DNA of 64,000 bases, taken from the NCBI GenBank assembly GCA_937868725.1, contig CALMMQ010000105.1, positions 23,971 through 87,970 on the forward strand. Reading direction: 5' to 3'. The translations under genes and the position numbers were made by a program. The notes under the pieces are model-generated. The model made no database searches. It was not told where the DNA came from and saw only the letters and a list, made by a program, of their open reading frames with translations. Of this stretch, positions 37,869 to 46,405 are shown piece after piece (the first letter of the stretch is position 1; each line of letters begins with the position of its first letter). The DNA comes from an uncultured Pleomorphomonas sp. (GTDB taxonomy: Bacteria > Pseudomonadota > Alphaproteobacteria > Rhizobiales > Pleomorphomonadaceae).

Positions 37869-38558
37869 TCAGTAGCCCGCCGGAGCCTTCGGGGCGTTGG
37901 CGCCGATGATGGCCAGGCTCGCCGAGGCGCCGAGGCGCGTCGCCCCGGCTTCGATCATGGCAAACGCCGTCTCGGTGTTGCGGATGCCGCCCGACGCCTT
38001 GACGCCGAGGTCCGGCCCGACGACGCGCCGCATCAGGCCGATGTCTTCGACCGTGGCACCGCCCGTCGAGAAGCCCGTCGACGTCTTGACGAAGTCGGCC
38101 CCCTCTTCCTTGGCGATGACGCAGGCGAGTTCCTTCTCGGCGTCGGTCAGCAGGCAGGTCTCGATGATCACCTTGAGCGTCTGACCGGCGCAGGCGGCGC
38201 GCACGGCGGCGATGTCGGCGCGCACGCGCGCCACGTCGCCTTCCTTGAGAGCGCCGATGTCGATCACCATGTCGATCTCGTCGGCCCCGAGCGCCACCAT
38301 GTGGCTGGTCTCGTCGGCCTTGACGGCAGCGCCGCTGGCGCCGAGCGGAAAGCCGACCACGACGCAGGTGCGCACCGGGCTGCCGGCCAGATGGTCGGCA
38401 ACGAAGGCGACGTGCACGGGATTGACGCAGACGGAGGCAAAGCCGTACTGGCGCGCCTCCTCGCAAAGGCGCGCCACATCGGCACGCGTCGCGTCGGGCT
38501 TCAGGATGGTGTGGTCGATGAAGCCGGCCAGGGTGGCCGGATCGCGAAGGGTCGACAT
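37869..38558 (-). CDS. deoC: deoxyribose-phosphate aldolase
   Basis: 229 aa, class I aldolase of deoxynucleoside catabolism that splits 2-deoxyribose-5-phosphate to acetaldehyde and glyceraldehyde-3-phosphate. N-terminal [12 protein letters not shown], then [17 protein letters not shown], the Schiff-base lysine in [13 protein letters not shown], and VKASGGIRN. First gene of a two-gene unit with the TauE/SafE permease. No other deo gene is nearby. Confidence 0.97.
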   Translation of the reverse strand: MSTLRDPATLAGFIDHTILKPDATRADVARLCEEARQYGFASVCVNPVHVAFVADHLAGSPVRTCVVVGFPLGASGAAVKADETSHMVALGADEIDMVIDIGALKEGDVARVRADIAAVRAACAGQTLKVIIETCLLTDAEKELACVIAKEEGADFVKTSTGFSTGGATVEDIGLMRRVVGPDLGVKASGGIRNTETAFAMIEAGATRLGASASLAIIGANAPKAPAGY

Positions 38559-38644
38559 TCAGGTTTCTCCTGGTCGCCACCGGCGGTGGACGACCACCCA
38601 GAATCGGGAGCCGGGCGCCGCCACATGACGGCGCCGCGGGCGTT

Positions 38645-38899
38645 TCACATCATGCCCAGGGCATTCTTGTAGAGCTCGAGGATCGCCTCTTCCTCTTCGC
38701 GCTGCTGCGGCTCCTTGGCGCGCAGGCGCACGATCGACCGGATGGCCTTGACGTCGAAACCACGCCCCTTGGCCTCGGCGTAGACGTCGCGCACGTCGTC
38801 GGCGATCGCCTTCTTCTCTTCCTCGAGACGTTCGATTCGCTCGACGAACTGCTTCAGCTCCTCGGCGGCGACGCCGGTTTCCGCAACATCTGCAACCAT
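38645..38899 (-). CDS. gapR: nucleoid-associated protein GapR (DUF2312)
   Basis: 84 aa. The DUF2312/GapR core is visible: [39 protein letters not shown] and a [16 protein letters not shown] ending. In Caulobacter GapR encircles overtwisted AT-rich DNA and supports topoisomerases during replication. Start 38899 with GAGGTGG upstream; a TTG at 38917 would add six residues. Single-gene unit. Confidence 0.93.
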   Translation of the reverse strand: MVADVAETGVAAEELKQFVERIERLEEEKKAIADDVRDVYAEAKGRGFDVKAIRSIVRLRAKEPQQREEEEAILELYKNALGMM

Positions 38900-39021
38900 G
38901 GAAGACCACCTCTTCAATCATGTTCCGGCCGCTGGCGGCCGGTTCGGCCGGTCATCAACTCCGAACAGGGGGGGCGCGTCAACCGCATTTTCGCCGACCC
39001 TCCCCGCCCGGCCGTCGCCGC

Positions 39022-39819
39022 TCAGCCGATCGGCCCGGTGCGCGAGCCGAATTGGCTGACCGCACGCACCTCCGGCCGATCGACAAGATCGGCCAGCGCC
39101 GCCCACAGCCGTTCGCCCCAGGCGGCAGCCGCCGCCGGCTCGGCGATCAGGTCCTGCCGCACTTCGATCAGCACGTGGGCGAAGCCGCGCGCCGTGCCGT
39201 GGCGGAAGAGCGTGTCATTGGCGAGTGCCCCGTCATAGGGCTCGTTGTCGCCCACCTGCCAGCCGACGGCTCTGAGACGGGCGATGAGCGGCAGCGGCAG
39301 GCGCGGATCGTTGTCCCACAGCACGCCCACCTGCCAGGGCCGCGGCGCGCCGCGCCAGACCGGCGTGAACGAGTGCAGCGACACGATGACCGGTGGCCGG
39401 CCGGCCGCCAGCAGCCTGTCGAGCGTAGCGGCGATAGCGTCATGGTAGGGGCGGTGATAGAGGGCGATGCGCCGGGCGCGCTCGACGGCGTCGACGCGGG
39501 CGTTGCCCGGCACGATGGCGCCGTCCGACAGGCGCATGACCAGCGTCGGATCATCCTCGCCGCGGTTGGCGTCGATGAGCAGGCGCGAGAAGCGGGCGAG
39601 CAGCGCCGGCGCGCCCGCATGGCGGGCGAAGGCCCGCGTCATCTCGGCGACGCCGATGTCGTAGCCGATGTGGCGCTCGATCTCGCCGGCGGCCAGCCCG
39701 AGCGTGCCGTAGGCAGGCGGCAGGAGGTTCATGGCGTGATCGGCGATGATCAGGAGACCGCTGGCCTCATCGCCGGGAACCAACTCGTAAGGAGCAAAGG
39801 CCGTAACAGCATCCATCAT
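39022..39819 (-). CDS. N-formylglutamate amidohydrolase family protein
   Basis: 265 aa. It has the family pattern IIADHAMNLLPPAYG near the N-terminus, a central FSRLLIDANRGEDD, and VSLHSFTPVWRG with metal-binding His, ending with IEVRQDLI. The family hydrolyses N-formyl-glutamate in histidine breakdown, but no hut genes are nearby, and this Rhizobiales paralogue near gapR and pyk may have another substrate. Two ATGs in a row (39819, 39816). Confidence 0.88.
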   Translation of the reverse strand: MMDAVTAFAPYELVPGDEASGLLIIADHAMNLLPPAYGTLGLAAGEIERHIGYDIGVAEMTRAFARHAGAPALLARFSRLLIDANRGEDDPTLVMRLSDGAIVPGNARVDAVERARRIALYHRPYHDAIAATLDRLLAAGRPPVIVSLHSFTPVWRGAPRPWQVGVLWDNDPRLPLPLIARLRAVGWQVGDNEPYDGALANDTLFRHGTARGFAHVLIEVRQDLIAEPAAAAAWGERLWAALADLVDRPEVRAVSQFGSRTGPIG

Positions 39820-39952
39820 AGCCGCCGACCATAAATGCTGATATCGGTTTGTTCCAGTCGCAATCCCCCTGCCCGGCCGCCGTCGGCCGTGCCTTGAGCG
39901 CGGCGGCGCCGCCGGTCGCCGCTGCCGTGCCAATGAGGTGTCTTCCGTCGTC

Positions 39953-40846
39953 ATGAGCCTGTCCGAACCGATACCGACCACGCCGCAGCCGCAGGTGATC
40001 GTTGCCTTTCTCGCCCTGTGCGCCGGCGCCGTCGCCATGGGCGTTTCACCTGTGTTCGTGCGCCTTGCCGACGTCGGACCGTTCGCCAGTGCCTTCTGGC
40101 GCGTTGCCCTGGCCATTCCAGCGCTGGCCGTCTGGGCGCTGCTCGAAAGCGGCCCCGGCGCCATCCGCGCCGCCTTCGCCTGCCGCGCCGTCTGGGCCGC
40201 CGGCTTCTTCTTCTCCATCGACCTGTTCTTCTGGCATCTCGCCATCCTGCACACGTCGATTGCCAACGCCACCTTCCTGTCGTCGATGGCACCGATCTGG
40301 GTGCTGCTGTTCTCGCGCCTGTTCATCGGCGAGGAGGTAAAGCGTCAGACGGTGATAGGCGTCGTCATCTGCATCGCCGGCGGCGCCGTGCTGCTCGGCG
40401 GCTCCTACAGCCTCGACCGCACCAAGTTCATCGGCGACATCTACGGCATCTGCACCTCCTTCGGCTTCGGCACCTATTTCCTGGCCGTGCGCGCCGCCCG
40501 CCGCACCTTCTCGACCGGCACCGTGACGCTGACCTCCACCACCGTCACCACGCTCTGCCTCGGCATGGTGGCACTGCTGTTCGAACCGAAGCTGCTGCCG
40601 TCCTCGCTGCCCGGCCTCGCCACGCTGCTCGGCCTCGCCCTGATCAGCCATAGCGGCGGTCAGGGCCTGCTCGCCTTCTCGCTCGGCTATCTCTCGGCCG
40701 CCTTCTCCTCGCTGGTCATCTTCCTCGAAGTGCTGGCGGCGGCGCTGTTCGCCTATTTCTTTTTCGGCGAGTCGATCGGCACATCACAGCTTATAGGCGG
40801 GGTGATGATTCTGTTCGGCATCTTCATCGCCCGCCCGAAATCCTGA
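39953..40846 (+). CDS. DMT-superfamily transporter (EamA)
   Basis: 297 aa with ten predicted TM helices in two EamA repeats; the first starts at about residue 14, and the second has IYGICTSFGFGTYFLAVRAA. The C-terminus GVMILFGIFIARP is typical. It exports or imports small metabolites; the substrate is unknown. The start is uncertain: ATG 39953 is preferred, a GTG at 39938 is possible. Confidence 0.88.
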   Translation: MSLSEPIPTTPQPQVIVAFLALCAGAVAMGVSPVFVRLADVGPFASAFWRVALAIPALAVWALLESGPGAIRAAFACRAVWAAGFFFSIDLFFWHLAILHTSIANATFLSSMAPIWVLLFSRLFIGEEVKRQTVIGVVICIAGGAVLLGGSYSLDRTKFIGDIYGICTSFGFGTYFLAVRAARRTFSTGTVTLTSTTVTTLCLGMVALLFEPKLLPSSLPGLATLLGLALISHSGGQGLLAFSLGYLSAAFSSLVIFLEVLAAALFAYFFFGESIGTSQLIGGVMILFGIFIARPKS

Positions 40847-41009
40847 CGAGACGGCCGTGCAAGGCCGCGCGAAAAACTGGGAGGAAGGTCAGATGGTTGC
40901 ACGCCTGGCATCTGGTCCCGACGGCGGCGGGGGTGGTCCGACTACCTCTCATGCGTACTATCACGTTGACAATTCGTCGTATCTCACGCGATAAGGCGGG
41001 CGTTTTGAG

Positions 41010-41507
41010 ATGAAAACCGAAATCGGACCGTTGGCAGACAAGGCTCGCAAACAGAACCCGCCGCCCGCCACCCGGACGCGTTTGTCCGTGCTGAGTTCGC
41101 TCGTCGGTCTCACCCTGACCGCGACCACCCTGCCGGCGTGGGCCGACCTGAGACTTTGCAACAAGACCGACAGCACCATTTCGGTGGCCATCGGCTACAA
41201 GGCAAATGACGGCTGGCGCTCCGAAGGATGGTGGAACATCGGTGCCGCCAAGTGCGGCACCCTGCTCTCGGGGGCCCTCGCCTCCCGATATTACTACTTC
41301 TATGCCGTCGATTCGCAGCATGGCGGCGAATGGGGCGGCAAGGCCTACATGTGTACCCGGCGCAAGATGTTCACCATCGCGGGCGTCGAGAATTGCGTAG
41401 CGCGCGGTTACGAGCGCACCGGATTCTTCGAAGTCGACACGGCCGAACAGCGCAGCTGGACGGTACACCTGTACCAGCCGACACAAAAAGGAACCAGTGT
41501 CAAATGA
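41010..41507 (+). CDS. DUF1036 exported protein
   Basis: 165 aa. A signal-type hydrophobic segment (about 25-45, ending near PAWAD) is followed by a DUF1036 domain: LRLCNKTDSTISVAIGYK, GWWNIGAAKCGTLL, YYYFYAVDSQHGG and MCTRRKMFTI...NCVARGY. Four cysteines, probably two disulfides. The domain is of unknown function, common in Alphaproteobacteria, and here ends with ATGA overlapping the pyruvate kinase start, so translation is coupled. Confidence 0.88.
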   Translation: MKTEIGPLADKARKQNPPPATRTRLSVLSSLVGLTLTATTLPAWADLRLCNKTDSTISVAIGYKANDGWRSEGWWNIGAAKCGTLLSGALASRYYYFYAVDSQHGGEWGGKAYMCTRRKMFTIAGVENCVARGYERTGFFEVDTAEQRSWTVHLYQPTQKGTSVK

Positions 41508-42943
41508 GACGCAATCGCAAGGTCAAGATCCTCGCCACGTTGGGGCCGTCCTCGTCCGACCACGACACGGTGGCCCGGCTGCACCGCGCCGGCGCCGACG
41601 TGTTCCGCATCAACATGAGCCACACCTCGCACGACAAGCTCAGGACCCTGGTTGCCACCATCCGCGACGTCGAGCATGAGGTCGGCCGCCCCATCGGCAT
41701 CCTGGCCGACCTGCAGGGCCCCAAGCTGCGCGTCGGCTCGTTCGCCAACGGCCCGGCTTTCCTCGAGATCGGCGCCCATTTCGCCTTCCACCGCGACAAG
41801 ATCGACGGCTCCGTCGACGGCGTGACGCTGCCGCATCCTGAAATCCTCGACGCCCTCGAACCCGGCCATCGCCTGCTGATCGACGACGGCAAGCTGCGTC
41901 TGCGCGTCGTCTCCAACGATCATCAGGTCGCCGTGGCCGTGGTCGAGGTGGGCGGCAAGATCTCCGACCGCAAAGGCGTCAGCCTGCCCGATACCATCCT
42001 CAAGACCGGCGCTCTCACCGACAAGGACCGCGCCGACCTGCAGGCCGCCCTCGACGCCGACGTCGACTGGATCGCCCTGTCGTTCGTCCAGCGCCCCGAA
42101 GACCTGATGGAAGTGCACGAGGTCGTCGACGGCAAGTGCGGCGTCATGTCCAAGATCGAGAAGCCGCAGGCGGTCGAACGCTTCGAGGAAATCCTCGCCC
42201 TCTCCGACGCCATCATGGTGGCGCGCGGCGACCTCGGCGTCGAAATGCCGCTCGAAACCGTGCCGGGCGTGCAGAAGCGCATTATCATGGCCACCCGCAA
42301 GGCCGGCAAGCCGGTGGTCGTCGCCACGCAGATGCTCGAATCGATGATCCAGTCGCCGGTGCCGACCCGCGCCGAGGTGTCCGACGTCGCCACCGCCGTC
42401 TTCGAAGGCGCCGACGCCGTCATGCTCTCCGCCGAATCGGCGGCCGGTGCCTACCCGGTCGAAGCGGTGTCGACCATGAACCGCGTCGCCGAGGAAGTCG
42501 AAAGCTCGGACTACCACAAGACCATCATCGCCTCGCTGCGTTCGGCGCCCGAGACCGCCACCGCCGCCGACGCCATTTCCGCCAGCGCCCGCCAGATGGC
42601 CGAGACGCTGGACCTGTCGGCCATCGTCTGCTTCACCTCGTCCGGCTCGACCGCCATGCGCGTGTCGCGCGAACGGCCGTCGACGCCGATCCTGGCGCTG
42701 TCGCCCAACCGTTCGATCGCCCGCCGCATGGCATTGGTGTGGGGCATCCACTCGGTGATCACCGACGATGCCCGCTCGCTGTCCGATCTGGTGCAGCGCT
42801 CGTGCCGCATCGCCGCCCGCGAGGAGTTCGCCAAGCCCGACGATCGCATCCTGATCATCGCCGGCGTACCGTTCGGTGCCTCGGGCACCACCAACCTGAT
42901 CCGTATCGCCACCATTGGCGCCGACGGCACCTCCGGCCTCTGA
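41504..42943 (+). CDS. pyk: pyruvate kinase
   Basis: 479 aa. N-terminal KVKILATLGPSSSD, barrel motifs FRINMSHTS and ADLQGPKLRVG, the catalytic lysine in MSKIEKPQAVERF, Mg-binding in MVARGDLGVEMP, and the signature MLESMIQSPVPTRAEVSDVA. It makes ATP and pyruvate from PEP. The start ATG 41504 overlaps the DUF1036 stop (ATGA); AAGGA lies 12 bases upstream. Confidence 0.98.
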   Translation: MRRNRKVKILATLGPSSSDHDTVARLHRAGADVFRINMSHTSHDKLRTLVATIRDVEHEVGRPIGILADLQGPKLRVGSFANGPAFLEIGAHFAFHRDKIDGSVDGVTLPHPEILDALEPGHRLLIDDGKLRLRVVSNDHQVAVAVVEVGGKISDRKGVSLPDTILKTGALTDKDRADLQAALDADVDWIALSFVQRPEDLMEVHEVVDGKCGVMSKIEKPQAVERFEEILALSDAIMVARGDLGVEMPLETVPGVQKRIIMATRKAGKPVVVATQMLESMIQSPVPTRAEVSDVATAVFEGADAVMLSAESAAGAYPVEAVSTMNRVAEEVESSDYHKTIIASLRSAPETATAADAISASARQMAETLDLSAIVCFTSSGSTAMRVSRERPSTPILALSPNRSIARRMALVWGIHSVITDDARSLSDLVQRSCRIAAREEFAKPDDRILIIAGVPFGASGTTNLIRIATIGADGTSGL

Positions 42944-43005
42944 CCTAGAGCGCTTTCCGACCTGATGGACTCATCAGGTCGACAAGAAATCGCTCCAGAA
43001 TCAAT
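42944..43005. repeat. Rhizobiales-type intergenic palindromic repeat
   Basis: Downstream of pyk: CTAGAGCGCTTTC, then the stem CGACCTGAT (42958-42966) / ATCAGGTCG (42973-42981), then AAATCGCTCCAGAATCA. It resembles the widespread 'CTAGAGCGCTTTCCGACCTGAT...' intergenic element that I recall from Rhizobiales genomes. The outer arms are degenerate here. Confidence 0.6.
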
Positions 43006-43030
43006 AAGTTGAGCATCAGCCATCACAACG

Positions 43031-43064
43031 GGGCGGGAGAGCGGTTCTCCCGCCCTTTTCTTTT
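43031..43064 (+). terminator. terminator downstream of pyk
   Basis: Perfect ten-base stem GGGCGGGAGA (43031-43040) / TCTCCCGCCC (43046-43055), then TTTTCTTTT. Confidence 0.9.
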
Positions 43065-43073
43065 GTCGGGAAG

Positions 43074-43685
43074 TCAGAGATCGCGACCGTGCGAGCCGGC
43101 GACGATGTCCTCGATGGCGGCGCCGAGCCCGTCCATCTCCGGATCGATGGCCTGCAACCGGCGCAGGATTTCCAGCGCCCGGCGATCGTCACCGAGGTCG
43201 GCAAGCATGTCGGCCAAGGCCCGCAGAGCCGGAAAATGTCGGGGTTCGATGCGCAGCGCCGTCTGGATGTCGCCGACCGCCAGGCTGATGTCGCCGAGGG
43301 CGTAGTGCAGCACGGCGCGGCGGTAATAGGTCTCGGCGACGTCAGGGGCTTCGACCTGCGCTTCGTCGAGGCAGTCGAAAGCGGTGGCGTAGTCTTCGGC
43401 GGCGGCGGCCTTGGCGGCGTTGTCGAGCAACAGCCGCACCGTCGGCCCGCCGGCACCGAGCCAGATCTCGCGAATCCGCCGCTCCACCGGGACGGCGGCC
43501 AGCGTGGTCTTGGCTGAGGAAAGATCGGAAAACAGGGCCGTCAGTTCGCGGCGATCAGCATCGGCCACGACCGAGCGCAGCACCTGACGACCATCGCCCT
43601 TGGGCGACGGCAAGCTCTGCGCCTGTCCGGCAACAGCGCATAGCGACAGGACAACCAGCAGAACCAGTCTCGAAAAAAAACGCAT
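43074..43685 (-). CDS. periplasmic TPR protein
   Basis: 203 aa. Signal peptide MRFFSRLVLLVVLSLCAVAG with cleavage near GQAQS. The mature part carries about three tetratricopeptide-like repeats: YATAFDCLDEAQVEAPDVAE, ISLAVGDIQTALRIEPRH and RRALEILRRLQAIDPEM. Conserved beside pyk in related genomes as far as I recall. Role unknown. The start at 43685 is set by the signal peptide. Confidence 0.85.
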   Translation of the reverse strand: MRFFSRLVLLVVLSLCAVAGQAQSLPSPKGDGRQVLRSVVADADRRELTALFSDLSSAKTTLAAVPVERRIREIWLGAGGPTVRLLLDNAAKAAAAEDYATAFDCLDEAQVEAPDVAETYYRRAVLHYALGDISLAVGDIQTALRIEPRHFPALRALADMLADLGDDRRALEILRRLQAIDPEMDGLGAAIEDIVAGSHGRDL

Positions 43686-43756
43686 ACCCGGAAGATAGCC
43701 TTCCGGGTAGCAATCGTCGAGACCGACGTCCAGCAAAGCAGGCGCCTGGGGCTGAA

Positions 43757-43882
43757 TCAGCCCTGGCGCGCCTTGTAGCGCGGGTTCTTCTTGTTGATGA
43801 TGTAGATGCGGCCCTTGCGGCGGACCATGCGATTGTTGCGGTCACGGCCCATCAGGGCGCGGAGAGAATTCTTGATCTTCAT
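43757..43882 (-). CDS. rpmJ: 50S ribosomal protein L36 (bL36, zinc-free form)
   Basis: 41 aa, [15 protein letters not shown]...[20 protein letters not shown]. It lacks the zinc-binding cysteines, as in the C-minus (YkgO) form that is the normal L36 of Alphaproteobacteria. The start at 43882 is the family start; the upstream frame is spurious. Confidence 0.97.
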   Translation of the reverse strand: MKIKNSLRALMGRDRNNRMVRRKGRIYIINKKNPRYKARQG

Positions 43883-44218
43883 AAGGTCCATCCTTGCCGG
43901 CGCGGCGCCCCACCATCGGCCTCGCGAACAGTTGTCGCGCACCGGCGGTCACCCCGACCTGACGTAGCCAAATCTGATCGGCGCGCCCTGCTGCCAAGGC
44001 CCGGTCCGAAGTCGGCGGGACCATACGGGCCGGTCTTGCGGATGTCAATTGCAGAGCGTCATCGAAACGTCGAAAGCCCAGTGGATTTTTGCCCCGGCTG
44101 GCCTCGGGGCGGCGGGCGAATGCCGCCCGCGGCCGTCTGCGACCTTTCCACGACGCCGTTCACCTGCTATCGCAGCCCCGCGCCGTTCCTCCGTCGACGC
44201 CTTCGGTACGCTCTCACG
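43883..44218. other. divergent intergenic region rpmJ / EEP gene
   Basis: 336 bases. Promoters for both genes should lie here. No defined motif or further gene was recognised; the open plus-strand frame into the EEP gene lacks family sequence. Confidence 0.3.
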
Positions 44219-45055
44219 ATGAATACCCCGCCGTTCGATTTCCGCAACGCCCTCGTCCGCCTCGGCCGCCGCATCGTCCGCCGCCGCCATCACGTGGCGG
44301 CCGACACCGGCCTGGTGGTGCCCGCCTGCGACGGCGAGGGGCGCCTGCGCGTCGCCAGCTACAACGTGCACAAGTGCATCGGCCCCGACGGCACCTTCGA
44401 TCCCATGCGCACGGCTGCCGTCATCGCCGAGATCGACGCCGACATCATCGCCCTGCAGGAAGCCGACAAGCGCCTCGGATCCCGCGATGGCCGCCTCAAC
44501 CTCGCCGCCCTCGAGCGCGAGACCGATCTCCGCCTGGTCCCCATCGCCGCCCGTCCCAAGAGCCACGGCTGGCACGGCAACGCCCTGTTCGTCCGCCGCG
44601 GCACGCTGTTGCGCGCCGAGCGCATCGACCTGCCGCACGCCGAGCCGCGCGGCGCCGTTCTCGCCGAGATCAGACTGACCGGCGGCAATCTGCGCGTCGT
44701 CTCCGCCCACCTCGGCCTGCTGCGGCCGACCCGGCGGCTGCAGCTCGAACACCTGATGGGCTTCATCGTCCAGCGCGAGCCGATGCCGACGCTGCTGATG
44801 GGCGATTTCAACGAGTGGCGGCCGACACGCGGCCGTTCGCCGTTCGACTGCCTGCGGCCGCTGTTCGGGCCGACCGACGTGCACGTCGCCTCGTTCCCCA
44901 CCAGCCGGCCGCTGTTCCCGCTCGACCGCATCTTCGCGACACCGCCCGGCCTCATCGTCGACTTCGCCGTCCACGACACGCCGTTGGCCCGCCGCGCCTC
45001 CGACCACCTGCCGGTCAAGGCGGTCATCGACCTCGGCCGCGTCGGCGCGCCGTAG
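44219..45055 (+). CDS. endonuclease/exonuclease/phosphatase (EEP) family protein
   Basis: 278 aa. EEP fold markers: VASYNVHKCIGPDGTFD, ADIIALQEAD with the metal-binding Glu, HGWHGNALFV, VVSAHLGL with catalytic His, LMGDFNEWRP and the final ASDHLPVKA. The family covers nucleases and lipid or sugar phosphatases, and the substrate is not clear. Start 44219 (MNTPPFDF) is chosen because conserved sequence begins shortly after. Confidence 0.9.
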   Translation: MNTPPFDFRNALVRLGRRIVRRRHHVAADTGLVVPACDGEGRLRVASYNVHKCIGPDGTFDPMRTAAVIAEIDADIIALQEADKRLGSRDGRLNLAALERETDLRLVPIAARPKSHGWHGNALFVRRGTLLRAERIDLPHAEPRGAVLAEIRLTGGNLRVVSAHLGLLRPTRRLQLEHLMGFIVQREPMPTLLMGDFNEWRPTRGRSPFDCLRPLFGPTDVHVASFPTSRPLFPLDRIFATPPGLIVDFAVHDTPLARRASDHLPVKAVIDLGRVGAP

Positions 45056-45084
45056 CGACCGGCCAGCGCCGGTTCGCCGAGCGG

Positions 45085-46017
45085 TCAGCGCCCCACCGCC
45101 ACCATGGCGGCGGCCAGGTCCTCGACGGCAACGCCGACGCCCTTGAACACGGTGATGGCTTCCGGCGAGGTTCGCCCGGCCACCCGGCCGGCGCAGAGAT
45201 CATAGAGCGTACCGCCAAGCCGGGCTTCGTCGAGCGCCCCCGAGGCCAGCGGCCCGATGAGATCGCCGCTCTCATGCAGAGCGGCGGCCGTGTCGATGAA
45301 CACGCTGGCGCGGCGGATGCCCTCGTCATCGAGCTCGCGCATGGCTGGCCGGAACGAGCCGACGAGATCGACGTGCTGGCCGGCCCGGAGCTCCGCGCCG
45401 GCGATCAGCGGCTGTTCCGACAAGGTGGCCGCCGACACGACGTCGGCGGCGGCGAGGCCGGCGGCGAGGTCAGCGGTATAGCTGGCCGCCAGCCCGGCCG
45501 CCCGCAGGCGGGCCGCCAGCGCCTCGCCGCGCTCGGCACCGCGGTTCCAGACGATGACCCGCTCGATCGGTAGCACCGTGCGGAAGGCAAACGGTAGCTC
45601 GCCGGCCACCGCCCCGGCGCCGACGAGCAGCAAGGTGCGGCTGTCCTGACGGGCAAGACAGGCGGCGGCCAGCGCCGACACCGCCGCCGTACGCCGCGCC
45701 GTCAACGTGCCGCCGTCGATGAGGGCCAGATGCTCGCCCGTCACCTCGTCGAACAGCAGGAACGACGCCGTCACCGCCGGCAGGCCGCGCGCCGCGTTGC
45801 CGGGCGTGACGTTGACGATCTTGACCCCGCCGCAACTGCCGTTGCCGGCCCATACCGGCATGGTCAGCAGCGTGGCATCGGCCTCGCCCGGGCGCGGCAG
45901 GACGTAATGAGCCCGTGGCGGCGCCTCGATGCCGGCCGCGAACGCCTGCCGCAGGGCCGGCACCAGACGATCGTACGGCAGCGCGGCGGCCGTAGCGGCG
46001 GCGGACAGCACCTGCAT
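45085..46017 (-). CDS. ornithine cyclodeaminase / mu-crystallin family protein
   Basis: 310 aa. Family features: LTMPVWAGNGSCGGVKIVNVTPGN with the substrate-site Lys, LIDGGTLTARRTAAVSALAA, and the dinucleotide fingerprint LLVGAGAVAGELPFAF. It is most similar in style to delta1-pyrroline-2-carboxylate or delta1-piperideine-2-carboxylate reductases rather than true ornithine cyclodeaminase; this is inferred. Start 46017 follows GGGAAGG. Single gene. Confidence 0.88.
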   Translation of the reverse strand: MQVLSAAATAAALPYDRLVPALRQAFAAGIEAPPRAHYVLPRPGEADATLLTMPVWAGNGSCGGVKIVNVTPGNAARGLPAVTASFLLFDEVTGEHLALIDGGTLTARRTAAVSALAAACLARQDSRTLLLVGAGAVAGELPFAFRTVLPIERVIVWNRGAERGEALAARLRAAGLAASYTADLAAGLAAADVVSAATLSEQPLIAGAELRAGQHVDLVGSFRPAMRELDDEGIRRASVFIDTAAALHESGDLIGPLASGALDEARLGGTLYDLCAGRVAGRTSPEAITVFKGVGVAVEDLAAAMVAVGR

Positions 46018-46405
46018 GACACCTTCCCTCGCGAACAATCGGCCCTCGATGGGGACCGGACTTCGGCCAGACACTCTCCCGGCCGCCATCCAGCGTCAAG
46101 CCGGCGGTCTGCCCATCGTTTCAGCATGCATGAACTTTGGTCGAAATCCAGCGTTTATGCGGTTTCCGCATCGCCGATCCGCAATGAATCGAGTTGCATT
46201 AACTGACGAGGATACCTAAGTCTCTCAAGTCGGTTTGGAATGCTTCAAAAAGGCAAACCGTTAGCAACGTCAACGTTGTACGACGGCTGTGCCGGCATAC
46301 CGAACTCCGGGTTACTTCTTACAGGAAAGACCTGGCACGCTGTGGGGAGCGCGATGAAGGCCGACCCGCATACGGGTCAGACACTCCAGCTCGCGGAGCC
46401 AAAAC
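46018..46405. promoter_or_regulatory. regulatory region upstream of the flavodiiron gene
   Basis: 388 bases, AT-richer in the middle (46130-46290). A perfect inverted repeat CAACGT-CA-ACGTTG lies at 46265-46278, a possible operator. No clear FNR/Anr box or sigma54 promoter was found. Confidence 0.4.

Noticed and set aside
39022..40326. Fusion of N-formylglutamate amidohydrolase with an upstream 160-residue extension
   Set aside because: The extension is antisense to the EamA transporter gene and has no family; the conserved protein starts at 39819.
42958..42981. pyk rho-independent terminator
   Set aside because: The hairpin belongs to an intergenic repeat and has no T run; the real terminator is at 43031-43064.
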